From the NCBI GenBank assembly GCA_944320195.1, contig CALUGP010000002.1, positions 62,001 to 126,000 of the forward strand: DNA of 64,000 nucleotides. The letters are read 5' to 3'. The notes beneath the pieces are model-generated. The model was not told the origin of the DNA. It ran no database searches and worked only from the letters and a program-made list of their open reading frames with translations. The stretch comes from an uncultured Prevotella sp. Lineage in GTDB: Bacteria; Bacteroidota; Bacteroidia; Bacteroidales; Bacteroidaceae. Numbering within the stretch: position 1 is the first letter of the stretch; the number at the start of each line of letters is the position of its first letter. A program made the translations under genes and the position numbers. This document shows positions 9,803 to 21,836 of the stretch, piece by piece.

Positions 9803-9882
9803 ACGGCTTTTCACGCCGTAAAACACGGTCTTTCGCAATACAAAAGACGGCCTTTTGCAATGCGAAAGACCATGTTTTGAAA
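9803..9882. repeat. R array 2
   Basis: Outer arms AAAACACGGTCTTTCGCA and TGCGAAAGACCATGTTTT pair over 18 bp with a single transition (a G-U pair in RNA), around an inner unit AAAAGACGGCCTTTTGCA. The frame of the downstream regulator is open right through it. Confidence 0.8.
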
Positions 9883-9897
9883 TTGAAAGAACATCCC

Positions 9898-12800
9898 ATG
9901 CGAATGATTGCAAACATGATGTCACACGAAACAAGAACTGATAGATTGAAACTGCAGAAGGATAAAAAGTTACAGTTTTCACCGGCACGGTACGCAGCCA
10001 GTGCCAAAGGCACGCTCATAGCCATAGCCGTCTGCCTGCTGGCAACCATCGTGGCCCAAGCAGACAGCGGCCACCTGTACACCACCGACAAACTTACCAG
10101 CAGCCTGGTGAGCTGCATCAGCCAAGACAAATACGGATACATATGGGTAGGAACGGAGAACGGCCTCAGCAAGTTTGACGGCTACCGCTTCACCAATTAC
10201 CATAAGAGCAACGCGGAAAAGGCAGATTCCACATCGCTGATAAGCAACGACATCACCAAGATATTCATCGACAGCGAAGGCCGCATGTGGATAGGCAGCG
10301 GCGAGGGACTGATGACCTACGACGCCGAGAACGACAGCTTTAGGAATTACCCGTTCCCCAACGGATGCAGGCCCAGGATACAAGACATCCTCCAAAACGG
10401 CAACGGCGACATCATAATATGCACGGCCGGATACGGAATGTTCCAGATAAAGAATGGCACGCAGAAGGTAACAATCTGCGACATCAAGGGTTGGAAAAGC
10501 AAATACAACTTCACCAGCCGCCTGTTCAAGGACAGGCGCGGCGACATCTGGTTTTCCAACCACCTCTCGCAGATAGCGAAAATAAGCACCGGCGACAGGC
10601 GCAAAGGCATCAAGGAATACGAGTCAGCGTGCGGCTCGGTGGTCAACTTCATCGACAACGGCTCCGACGGGCTTGTCATCGTGTGCCTGTACGGCATAAT
10701 GAAATACAGCTACGCCACGGGAAAACTCACCATGGCCGACTACGACATGAGCCTGCTCAACCGCAACGTGTCCATAAGGAAAGCCCTTGCCGACCATAAA
10801 GGCAACATCTACATAGGCACATCGGGCAAGGGATTGATGGTGATACCGTGCGGCAGCAACACGCTGCAACGCGTCGAGACGAAAGACAAGACATTCGACC
10901 TGTCTACGTCAAACGTCAACGACATCTTTGAAGACAAAAACGACAACATCTGGATAAGCTGCTACAAGCGTGGCATATACCTGCTGAACCAGGAGAGCGA
11001 AGTGTTCAGCAGCTGGAACTTCACCGCCCAAAGATACTTCCTGGGCAGCGGTCTGTCGTCAATCTCAAACGGTAAAGAGGGCGACATACTGGCCATAGTA
11101 CAGAAAGCCGGAGTATACCGGTTTGACAAGCAAGGCAAGATAATCGCCCACCCGGAATCCCCCTACGGAGCAAGCACCATATACAAAGACAAGGGCGGCA
11201 GCTTCTGGCTGTCTTCCGAGAACGGCCTGTATGCATACGACCCCTACAGCGGAGCCTACACGCTCAAGGCGAAATTCGACGGATACGACATCAACTGCAT
11301 GACCGACGACGGCAACGGCCGCCTCTACATCTGCAACTACGGCAAGGGGCTGTGCGTCTACGACATGCAGACGGGCAAGCAGTCGGCCTTCAGCATGACC
11401 GACCGCAGGCGGAACGGAACAATCTGCAACAACTGGATCAAGGCCCTATACATAGACAGCCGCGGACTGCTTTGGATAGGAAGCTCCAACGGACTGTCGT
11501 GCATGGACACGCGCAACAACAACTTCAACGCGCTCTGGCAAGGCGACATGATGCGCGACATGCAGAGCCTCTCGTTCCGCGAGACACGCAACGGCGACAT
11601 CCTCATCGGCACAAACAACGGCCTTTACATTTACGGCAGGGAGACAAAAAAGTTCAGCCTATTCCCAGGAGCCGAGGACATACGCGACAGGTCGATATAC
11701 AGCATCGTGATAGACACGCGCGACGACATATGGCTCAGCACCTCGAGAGGCATACTCCTGTACGACAAGAAGAAAAAGAACTTCATCAGCTACGTCAGCG
11801 GCAACGGCCTCTCAAACCATGAATACGTACTTGGGGCGGCCATACACTCGGCCGACGACCGCATAGCCTTTGGCACAAACGACGGCATAACCGTATTCTA
11901 TCCAGAGCAAGTAAAGAACAGCAGCATCGAGATGGACAACGTCTACCTCACCAACTTCATTGTCAACGGCATGCCGAAGTTCAGCTTCAAGGACGAATTC
12001 AAGGTGCCATACAACAGCAATACGCTGCAATTGGAATTCTCACTGCTCAACTTCAAACATGCCGAAGAAATCAAATTCCAATACAGAATCAACGACAGCA
12101 AGGAGTGGATCACGGTAAGAGACGGCTCCAACGCCATACAGTTCAACGAGCTGAAACCCGGGAAATACGAGATTTACGTAAGAGCCGAATGCAACGGCAA
12201 GTACTCTAAACAGACCAGGAAAATCACCATAACCGTGCAAGACCCGTGGTATTCGTCCACACTGGCATGGATCTTTTATTGCATCGCCATAGGCACCGTC
12301 ATCACATACGCATTGTGGCAATACGAAAAAAACAAGAGGGAGGAACTAGAAGAAGCGAAAATGCGCTTCCTCATCAACGCCACACACGACATACGCTCGC
12401 CGCTTACACTGATTATCGGGCCACTTAACAAGCTGAAACAAAGGATTACCGACAAGGAAAGCCTTGCCGACATAGACACCATAGACCGCAACGCACAAAG
12501 GCTGTTGCTGCTCGTCAACCAAATACTTGACGAAAGGCGGATTGACAAAAACCAGATGCACCTGCACTGCCAATACACCAACCTCACGGCACAAGTAAAC
12601 GGAGTGACGGCCATGTTCCTAAGCAACGCCCGCCAACACGGCATAAAACTCAGCGTTGAAAGCCAAGGCGACGTATATGGATGGGTAGACCGCACCAACT
12701 TCGACAAGGTGATACAGAACCTGTTGTCAAACTCATTCAAGTTCACCCCGGACGGCGGCGAGATCTGCATCACGCTCCGCCAAAGCGGCGAAACCATAAC

Positions 12801-13942
12801 AATAGAGGTAAAAGACTCAGGAACCGGATTCAAGGAAGAAAACACAGAAAAGCTGTTTGACCGCTTCTACCAAGGGCGCAACAGCACAGGCTCAAGGTCG
12901 GCAGGCACAGGCATCGGCCTGAATCTTTGCCGCACGCTGATACAGATGCATGGAGGCAAGATAAAAGCGACCAACCGCAACGACGGCAGACAAGGCGCGT
13001 TAATGACCATAACACTGCGTACCGGCAACAGCCACCTTAAACCTGAAGAGATCGTAGACGGCGAGGAAGCCGCCAAGAAGCCTCATTCCGACACGGCAAA
13101 ACACCACGCAAGCAAGAACTACAGGATACTTGTGGTGGACGATGATCCCGAAATATTGGAATACATCAAAGGCGAACTCGGCGAATGGTACAAGCTCGAC
13201 GGCGTATCCAACGGCAAGGAAGCATTGCAGGCTTTACTTGCCACGCATTACGATCTTGTCGTTTCCGACATCGTGATGCCGGTCATGGATGGTATCAGCT
13301 TGCTTAAGAACATTAAGACGAACAGCCTCGTTTCAGACATTCCCGTGATACTTCTGACATCGAAAGTAGATGCCGCCGACAGGCTGGAAGGATTCAAGAA
13401 GGGAGCCGACGCATATCTTCCCAAACCGTTCGACATAAAGGAACTGCGCATCATGATCGACAATCTGGTCAACCGTGTGCGCCAACTGAAAGGAAAATTC
13501 TCGGGAGCACAGGCCCAAGACGACAAGGTTGAACAGATAAAAGTGAAAGGAAACAACGACGCGCTGATGGAAAGGATAATGAAGTCCATCAACAAAAACC
13601 TGTCCAATCCCGACTTCAACGTGGAGGAACTGACCGAAGACGTGGGAATAAGCCGCGCCCAACTGCACCGCAAGATGAAGGAAATCACTGGCATATCGAC
13701 AGGAGAATTCATCAGGAACCTGCGTCTTAAACAGGCCGCCAGGCTGATACGCGAGAACAAGATAAACATAACCCAGGTTGCCTACAACGTCGGTTTCAAC
13801 AACCAGACTCATTTTTCAACTGTCTTCAAAAAGCATTTCGGCATGTCGCCGTCCGAATATGCGGAGAAAAACAGGAACGTGAAAGAGCCTGCGGAGGAAA
13901 AAGACGGAACAGGAAACAAGCAAGACGACAACCAAGAAACAA

Positions 13943-13950
<8 letters not shown>
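9898..13950 (+). CDS. Hybrid two-component system regulator (XynR-like HTCS)
   Basis: About 1350 residues from ATG 9898. The frame is open from 9676, but codons 9676-9897 cross R array 2 and are unlikely to be translated; starts at 9904, 9916 and 9919 are also possible. Order: hydrophobic signal (GTLIAIAVCLLATIVAQA), two periplasmic propellers of repeats such as YGYIWVGTENGLSKFDG, a Y_Y_Y domain, a membrane segment (~789-808), HisKA with the phosphorylated His near 830 (NATHDIRSPLTLIIGPL), HATPase (NLLSNSFKFTPDGG, GTGIGLNL), receiver with Asp near 1124 (VVSDIVMPVMDG, KPF) and a C-terminal AraC HTH. It likely senses xylan oligosaccharides and activates both flanking operons, as XynR does in Prevotella. 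Confidence 0.92.
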
Positions 13951-15880
<1,930 letters not shown>

Positions 15881-15884
15881 AGCG

Positions 15885-17639
15885 ATGAAAAAAACGATTT
15901 GCAAGATATTGGCTATCGCCATAATGTCAGGATGCGCCGCACATGTTGCGGCGCAATCCGTACTGGAACGCCACGACAACGGCGCACACCTTACGGTAAA
16001 CGGGCAACCAATGCTCATACTCGGAGGCGAGCTAAGCAACTCCGCCGCGACGTGTTTCGACGACATAGACCGCGTAATGCCCGAGATGAAACGCCTCGGA
16101 CTGAACACCGTGCTCGTGCCTGCGCAGTGGGACTTGATTGAGCCTCGCGAAGGCGAATACGACTTTTCGCTCATAGGCCGCGCCATCGACAAAGCGCGCG
16201 AAAACCAGCTGAAGGTGGTCTTCCTGTGGTTCGGCGCATGGAAAAACTCAATGAGCTGCTACGCGCCCCTTTGGTTCAAGGAGGATGTCAAGCGCTTTCC
16301 GCGCGCCGTAACGGCCACGGGCAAGCCGATGGAAATAGCCAGCGCGTTCTCCAAAAACGTGCTCGAGGCCGACCGCCGCGCATTCTCCAAGCTGATAGAA
16401 TACATCAAGGAGAAGGACGAGCAGCAATCAACGGTCATAATGGTGCAGGTGGAGAACGAGATAGGAATGCTCGAAAGCGCGCGCGACTATTCGCTCGAGG
16501 CCACGCGGCTGTACAACTCCGACGTGCCCGAGGAACTGCTTTCTTACATTAAAAGCCATGCCAAGACGCTGCATCCGTACACACTCAATAAGCTTACGGG
16601 CAGCGAGACGCTTTCAGGCGAAAGCAAAAAAACGCTTTCACAGAAACTGAAACGCGGCGGCACATGGGCCTCGCTGTTCGGTGACGACATTTATACGGAA
16701 GAGATGTTCATGGCCTACCACTACGCCAAATACGTAGAGCAACTGGCCCAAAGCGCACAAAACATACACGACATACCGCTCTACGTCAACGCCGCACTCA
16801 ACAGCCGAGGCCGCAAGCCGGGCGAATATCCGTCGGCAGGACCGCTCGCCCACCTCACAGACATGTGGCGGTGCGCCGCCCCAAGCATATCGATGCTCTC
16901 GCCCGACATATACGACACGGGCTTCAAAGGCTGGGCGTCGCTGTACGACCTGCCCGGAAATCCGCTCTTCATACCCGAGTCTCGCTGCTGCGAAAACAGC
17001 GGAGCGCGCGCCATGTACACCTTCGGCGAGCACCGCGCCGTGGGCTTCTGCCCCTTCGCCATCGACCAGGCATCACCGGCCGACCAGGCTTCGGTTAGCG
17101 GAAGCTACGCCATCCTCAACCAGCTCTCGCCCCTGTTGCTCGGCGGCAAAGCCACAGAAAAGACTTGGGGACTACTCTTCGACAAGACCGACCGTGAACG
17201 CACCATTACCGACGGCGACCTCGTCATGACCTGTAACCACTTCTTCACCCTGCCGTGGGATGCCCGCGCAAAGGCCGACACATGGCCCGAGGGCGGCGGC
17301 ATAATAATCAAACTGGCCGATAACGACTACATCGTGGCGGGCAACGGCATCGTGGTGACATTCCAGACGGCCACCGAGAAGGCGCAGGAAGAGCGCAAGA
17401 CGCTCGGCGAAGACGGCTTCGCCACGGCCGGACAGGGCAAGGCCGAAGCCAAGAAAGACACTCGGAAGTTCACCGGCAGGCGCATCGGCATAGGCACGGT
17501 GGACGAAGTAAGCATCGGCACCGACGGCCAGACGAAGTACCTGCGCCGCCTCAACGGCGACCAGACCCACCAGGGACGGCACGTCCGCATATCATGCGGT
17601 GACAACCAAATACTGCACGTCCGCCTGTACGAATATTGA
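15885..17639 (+). CDS. GH35-type glycosidase with DUF5597-like C-terminal domain
   Basis: 584 residues. The N-terminus MKKTICKILAIAIMSGCAAHVAAQ could be a lipoprotein signal (MSGC) or an ordinary signal peptide. The TIM-barrel region shows MLILGGELSNSAATCFDDID, LGLNTVLVPAQWDLIEPREGEYDF, acid/base MVQVENEIGM and the probable nucleophile in LFIPESRC. These fit GH35 beta-galactosidase-like enzymes that carry a DUF5597 domain. It starts 5 bp after GH67 and so belongs to the xylan operon. In that setting it may remove galactose from decorated xylan, but substrate is inference. Confidence 0.8.
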   Translation: MKKTICKILAIAIMSGCAAHVAAQSVLERHDNGAHLTVNGQPMLILGGELSNSAATCFDDIDRVMPEMKRLGLNTVLVPAQWDLIEPREGEYDFSLIGRAIDKARENQLKVVFLWFGAWKNSMSCYAPLWFKEDVKRFPRAVTATGKPMEIASAFSKNVLEADRRAFSKLIEYIKEKDEQQSTVIMVQVENEIGMLESARDYSLEATRLYNSDVPEELLSYIKSHAKTLHPYTLNKLTGSETLSGESKKTLSQKLKRGGTWASLFGDDIYTEEMFMAYHYAKYVEQLAQSAQNIHDIPLYVNAALNSRGRKPGEYPSAGPLAHLTDMWRCAAPSISMLSPDIYDTGFKGWASLYDLPGNPLFIPESRCCENSGARAMYTFGEHRAVGFCPFAIDQASPADQASVSGSYAILNQLSPLLLGGKATEKTWGLLFDKTDRERTITDGDLVMTCNHFFTLPWDARAKADTWPEGGGIIIKLADNDYIVAGNGIVVTFQTATEKAQEERKTLGEDGFATAGQGKAEAKKDTRKFTGRRIGIGTVDEVSIGTDGQTKYLRRLNGDQTHQGRHVRISCGDNQILHVRLYEY

Positions 17640-17645
17640 CCGCGT

Positions 17646-17760
17646 GTAACCAGCTGATAACCAACACCTTTCCAAAAGGCCGCCTTTTAGCTTCTAAAAG
17701 GCGGCCTTTTGCGTTGCAATTCACGGCCTTTTGCACGATGAAAAGCCGTGAATTGCAACG
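17646..17760. repeat. R array 3 with GTTAC motif (inverted orientation)
   Basis: Two perfect tandem hairpins. The first has arms AAAAGGCCGCCTTTTAG / CTAAAAGGCGGCCTTTT around CTT. The second has CGTTGCAATTCACGGC / GCCGTGAATTGCAACG. The second stem departs from the family core on both sides in a matched way. The motif lies on the left as its reverse complement at 17646-17664 (GTAACCAGCTGATAACCAA). Confidence 0.85.
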
Positions 17761-17857
17761 CCGCCCCACTCCACCCACACTTCCACCAACCACATTTGTA
17801 ACATTATTTTATTGAAAATTTAACACCCGCTGCAACACTCTTGTTGGATAATAAGCG

Positions 17858-17865
17858 TATTTTTG
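17858..17865 (+). promoter_or_regulatory. -7 element of the ppk promoter
   Basis: TATTTTTG, 49 bp before the ppk start; the -33 box is not clear. Confidence 0.45.
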
Positions 17866-17914
17866 CAAAAGCGGACACAGCCGTTCCGCCATAAAAAAGA
17901 AACCAACAGACATC

Positions 17915-20017
17915 ATGGCAATAAAAATCACCAACAAGAAAAAGAAAGAGGCTCACTACGTAGAGCGCGACGTGAGCTGGATGTACTTCAACCACCGCAT
18001 ATTGCAGGAAGCCCGAAAGGACAGCATACCGCTGCTCGAGCGGCTGTCGTTCCTCGGCATTTATTCCAACAATCTCGACGAATTCTTCCGCGTGCGCATG
18101 GCTTCGCTCAACCGCCTGCTCGAGTCTGACAACAAGGAAATACGCAAGCAGCACGACAACATACGCAAAACCATCAAGACAATCAACAAGCTCAACTCGC
18201 AGTTCAGCCAGGAATACACCGTCGCAATCGACGAAGTGTTCAAGGCGTTGGAAGAGCATAACATCCGCCTTCTTGACGAGACACAGCTCAACGGGGAACA
18301 GGAGGCCTACCTTAAGACCTACTACCACGAGCGTCTCAACGGTTACACCAACCCCATCTGGTTCTCAGGAATCGACGAAATAGGCCAGCTCGAGGACAAC
18401 CGCATATATCTCCTGATAAAGAAGACAGAGCCTGCCGACGGACTGCGGCTGCCAAAGAGCAGCCTCGCCATTATCAAAGTGCCCGACAGGGAGCACGGAC
18501 GCTTCGTCAAGCTGCCATCGTCTGACGGCTTCGACAACATAATGTATCTCGACGACGTGGTGCGTTATTGCCTGCCGCTAATCTTCATCGGCTTCAAGCC
18601 AAGCACGTTCGAGGCCTACTCCTTCAAGTTCACGAAGGACGCCGAGATGGAGATGGAGAACGACTTCGAGTACGGCGTGCTGCAGAAAGTTGCCAAGGGC
18701 GTGAGCAGCAGGAGGCGCGGCGAGCCCGTGCGCCTCATCTACGACAAGCAGATGCCTAAGGACATGAAGAAGAAACTCATGTCAAAGATTGACATAAGCA
18801 AGCTCGACGCCTCGCTCGCCAGCAGTCGCTACCAGAACCACAAAGACCTGATGGGCTTCCCTGACTGCGGCCACGAGGAGCTGAAATATCCCAAATGGAA
18901 ACCCATACTGAAGCCGGAATTCCTCTCGCAGGAGAGCATTCTCGACCAGATACGCCGCAAGGACCTGTTCATCCACGTGCCTTACCACTCATTCGACGGC
19001 TACATCCGCGTGCTGCGCGAGGCCGCGCTGAAGCCCGAGGTGAAGTCGATCAAGACCACGCTGTACCGTCTTGCCAAGGATTCCAAAGTTGTAAAGGCGC
19101 TAATCTGCGCCGCGCGCAACGGCAAGAAGGTGACGGCCGTGGTCGAGTTGCTGGCCCGCTTCGACGAGGAGAGCAACATAAAATGGAGCAAACGCATGCA
19201 GGAGGAAGGCATCAACGTGATCTTCGGCGTAGAGGGGCTTAAGATTCACTCGAAGCTCTTGTACATAGAGTCGAAGCAGGGCAACATCGCCTGCATAGGC
19301 ACTGGCAACTTCCACGAAGGCAACGCCAAGACTTACACCGACTACCTGATGATGACCGCCAGGAAGAACATCGTGCAGGAGGTGAAAAAAGTGTTCGACT
19401 TCATCGACCGCCCCTTCTCCCAAGTGCGCTTCAAGGAGCTGATGGTGTCGCCCAACTCGATGAAGAACCGCGTCCTCTCGCTAATCAACAACGAGATAAA
19501 GAACGCCCGCGCAGGGCGCGAGGCGTGGATAAAGATGAAGATAAACCACATCACCGAGCTTGACGTTGTGAACAAACTCTACGCCGCATCCGCCGCCGGG
19601 GTGAAGATAGGCATCGTGCTCCGGGGCAACAGCTCGCTTGTAACAGGCATACCGGGCGTGAGCGACAACATCAGGGCCGTGGGCATAATAGACCGATACC
19701 TGGAGCATTCGCGCATACTGATATTCTGCAACGGCGGCGCGCCGAAGTATTACATAGGCAGCGCCGACTGGATGCCGCGCAACCTGTTGAACCGCATCGA
19801 GGTGATGACTCCCGTCTACGACGCCGACCTGCAGCGCGACCTCATGCGCACGGTGGAGTATGGTTTGCGCGACACTACCAACGGACGCATAGTTGACGGC
19901 ACGGGGGCGAACACCATACAGCCCGTAGAAGGCGACCGCCCATTCCGCTCGCAGGAGGAGCTGCGCAACGCTTACGAGGCCGAAGCGAAAACTGTAAGCA
20001 CTGCGGACGGCATCTAA
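17915..20017 (+). CDS. ppk: Polyphosphate kinase 1
   Basis: 700 residues, the normal PPK1 length. The N-terminal domain reads RDVSWMYFNHRILQEA and LSFLGIYSNNLDEFFRVRM. The phospholipase D-like catalytic half contains FDEESNIKWSKRMQEEGINVIFG, then GLKIHSKLLYI with the autophosphorylated His, and CIGTGNFHEGNAKTYTDYLMMT. A second site is near YLEHSRILIFCNGG. It makes inorganic polyphosphate reversibly from ATP at the inner membrane. It precedes an Ppx/GppA-type phosphatase by 280 bp, a usual pairing of synthesis and breakdown. Confidence 0.96.
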   Translation: MAIKITNKKKKEAHYVERDVSWMYFNHRILQEARKDSIPLLERLSFLGIYSNNLDEFFRVRMASLNRLLESDNKEIRKQHDNIRKTIKTINKLNSQFSQEYTVAIDEVFKALEEHNIRLLDETQLNGEQEAYLKTYYHERLNGYTNPIWFSGIDEIGQLEDNRIYLLIKKTEPADGLRLPKSSLAIIKVPDREHGRFVKLPSSDGFDNIMYLDDVVRYCLPLIFIGFKPSTFEAYSFKFTKDAEMEMENDFEYGVLQKVAKGVSSRRRGEPVRLIYDKQMPKDMKKKLMSKIDISKLDASLASSRYQNHKDLMGFPDCGHEELKYPKWKPILKPEFLSQESILDQIRRKDLFIHVPYHSFDGYIRVLREAALKPEVKSIKTTLYRLAKDSKVVKALICAARNGKKVTAVVELLARFDEESNIKWSKRMQEEGINVIFGVEGLKIHSKLLYIESKQGNIACIGTGNFHEGNAKTYTDYLMMTARKNIVQEVKKVFDFIDRPFSQVRFKELMVSPNSMKNRVLSLINNEIKNARAGREAWIKMKINHITELDVVNKLYAASAAGVKIGIVLRGNSSLVTGIPGVSDNIRAVGIIDRYLEHSRILIFCNGGAPKYYIGSADWMPRNLLNRIEVMTPVYDADLQRDLMRTVEYGLRDTTNGRIVDGTGANTIQPVEGDRPFRSQEELRNAYEAEAKTVSTADGI

Positions 20018-20030
20018 CCGTAGCACGATA

Positions 20031-20147
20031 TGCCGTCTTTTGGCATGTAAAAGGCCGTCTTTCGCACGATGAAGGGCCGTCTTTCGCAGCGCAAAAAGCC
20101 ATGTTTTGCAAAGCCATACGCAACATGCTGATTATCAACGAAGTAAC
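20031..20147. repeat. R array 4 with GTTAC-type motif
   Basis: Four units including AAAAGGCCGTCTTTCGCA and a shifted copy; folding is weaker than at other loci. The companion motif follows at 20128-20147 (CTGATTATCAACGAAGTAAC). Confidence 0.75.
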
Positions 20148-20245
20148 AATCTATAAGCAACGGGCAAAATATAAACGCCCGAAAAGCGTTATTAAAGTAT
20201 ATTACAAACACAGGGAAGCAAGGCGGAACAACAAGTTGTAAGACA

Positions 20246-20288
20246 GACATTCTTACTCCATCTCTCCTTACTCCTTCCCTCCTAAAAC
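20246..20288. repeat. P element half (pyrimidine-rich arm)
   Basis: A CT-rich stretch of ATTCTTACTCC / TCTCCTTACTCC type just before ppx, matching one arm of the purine/pyrimidine palindromes at 47236 and 50659. No partner arm is visible here. Confidence 0.5.
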
Positions 20289-20297
20289 CTAAAAACC

Positions 20298-21194
20298 ATG
20301 AGATTAGCGGCAATAGACATCGGTTCTAACGGAGCGCGACTGCTCATCAAGAACTTCAGGACTGCCCAGGACGGCAGCCAGCAGATATCACGCGTGATGT
20401 ACATGCGAGTGCCCCTGCGCTTGGGTTCAGACGTGTTCACGCTCGGCAAGATATCAAAGGAGCGCGCGGTGATGATGAAGCACATGCTGAAGGCGTTCCG
20501 CCAGTTGATGAAGCTCAACCAGGTTGACGACTACCGCGCCTGCGCCACGTCGGCCATGCGCGACGCCGAGAACGGCAAGAAGGTGCTCAAGAAGCTGCAC
20601 GAGGACACCGGCATAGGCCTGGAAATAATCAACGGACGCGAGGAAGCGCGCCTGCTGTGCAACAATATCGTGGAGAACATCGAGAGCGCGAAGGGCAACT
20701 ACGCCTACATAGACGTGGGCGGAGGCAGCACGGAAATATCGCTCTTGCACGACGGAGTGCTCACCCACAGCCATTCTTACAACATAGGCACGCTGCGTAT
20801 GCTGGGCGGCATGGTGTCGAAGGACGCAATGCGGCAGATGCGCGACGACCTCTCGCGCTTCGCCAAGGACATGCCGGGGATGCGCATCATAGGCTCTGGC
20901 GGCAACATCAACAAGCTGTTCAAGCTCTGCAACTCTGACAAGGCCACGCGCACCGTGCCCGTAAGCGAAATCAAAGCCGTCTACAACAAGCTCAAGGCAC
21001 TGAGTGTTGACGAGCGCATAGAGCAGTACGGACTGAAGGCCGACCGCGCCGACGTAATCATCCCGGCGTCGGAAATCTTTATACTCGCCGCCGAAGCCTT
21101 GGGCTGCGACAGCATACAGGTGCCCAACATCAGCTTGGCCGACAGCATAATCGACGGACTTTATCGCACGAAGTACGCCGCGGCGGATGTGTAA
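20298..21194 (+). CDS. Ppx/GppA exopolyphosphatase-family protein
   Basis: 298 residues, the single-module form of the family without the C-terminal HD-like domain of E. coli Ppx. ASKHA-fold motifs are complete: AAIDIGSNGARLLI (phosphate 1), YAYIDVGGGSTEISLL (phosphate 2) and RIIGSGGNINKLF near the adenosine region. It hydrolyses polyphosphate ends or pppGpp; the pairing with ppk favours polyphosphate. The stop codon is directly followed by a C-type half-element. Confidence 0.88.
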   Translation: MRLAAIDIGSNGARLLIKNFRTAQDGSQQISRVMYMRVPLRLGSDVFTLGKISKERAVMMKHMLKAFRQLMKLNQVDDYRACATSAMRDAENGKKVLKKLHEDTGIGLEIINGREEARLLCNNIVENIESAKGNYAYIDVGGGSTEISLLHDGVLTHSHSYNIGTLRMLGGMVSKDAMRQMRDDLSRFAKDMPGMRIIGSGGNINKLFKLCNSDKATRTVPVSEIKAVYNKLKALSVDERIEQYGLKADRADVIIPASEIFILAAEALGCDSIQVPNISLADSIIDGLYRTKYAAADV

Positions 21195-21229
21195 CATACC
21201 CACCCCTACCATCCCCAAGGGAGGGAGCC
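21195..21229. repeat. C element, single half
   Basis: ACCCACCCCTACCATCCCC followed by AAGGGAGGGAG, placed right after the ppx stop. No inverted partner arm follows, unlike most C loci. Confidence 0.65.
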
Positions 21230-21323
21230 GACAGACCTTTCATAATATATCGGTTTTAAAAAGATGTTTATCACACATCAGGCATAACAAAAATGTCAGC
21301 ATTATCAATTACGCCACATAATA

Positions 21324-21463
21324 ACAATCCAGGCGGTCGGTAATAGTCATTCCGCGCTCCGACGCGGAATCCAGTGTATGCAACCTACGTCATAAAGCAC
21401 ATAGGATGTCCTCTGAATTCCGCGTCGGAGCGCGGAATGACTATTACCGACCGCCTGGATTGT
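21324..21463. repeat. S element: 140-bp inverted repeat with 51-bp arms
   Basis: Left arm 21324-21374 and right arm 21413-21463 are reverse complements over 51 bp with one mismatch. The core is GTCATTCCGC...GCGGAATCCAG. A second S element lies at 34715. Both are preceded by a similar flank with GGCATAACA and ATGTCA. Confidence 0.85.
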
Positions 21464-21521
21464 TGTAGGACATTATTGGTAATGGCAACTACAATTCATG
21501 GCATTAACATCAAGTTATTTT

Positions 21522-21642
21522 TAAAAGGTGGCCTTTCGCGTTGTAAAAGACGGTCTTTTGCAGCGCGAAAGGCCATCTTTTGCATTGTAATTGACGGCCT
21601 TTTGCAAGACCATTTATAAATTATTGATTATCAATACGTTAG
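21522..21642. repeat. R array 5 with GTTAC-type motif
   Basis: Units 1 and 3 pair over 18 bp (AAAAGGTGGCCTTTCGCG with CGCGAAAGGCCATCTTTT, one transition). The companion motif follows at 21624-21642, TTGATTATCAATACGTTAG. Together with the C half and S element it fills most of the 21195-21836 gap; a -7 element TACTTTTG for the next gene is at 21779-21786. Confidence 0.85.
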
Positions 21643-21836
21643 CCTTTACTAAATATTTAACGCCGAAACATGCGCCATATCCATGCAAAAGCAAGGGCAA
21701 AGAGCATGTTTTTATTTAATTATTGTTAACGCTTGTCACGTTTTAATATGGTAAAACGTATAAATAAATGTGAATGCATTACTTTTGTATTGCCATTAAT
21801 TACAAATTATTACATAACCATACAACAGACAAGACA

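Noticed and set aside
9676-9897. N-terminal extension of the hybrid regulator
   Set aside because: The codons cross an R array and precede the signal sequence; ATG 9898 or a later one fits better.
17673-17760. R arrays as CRISPR
   Set aside because: Units are ~22 bp, themselves palindromic, without unique spacers of constant length, and no cas genes are present.
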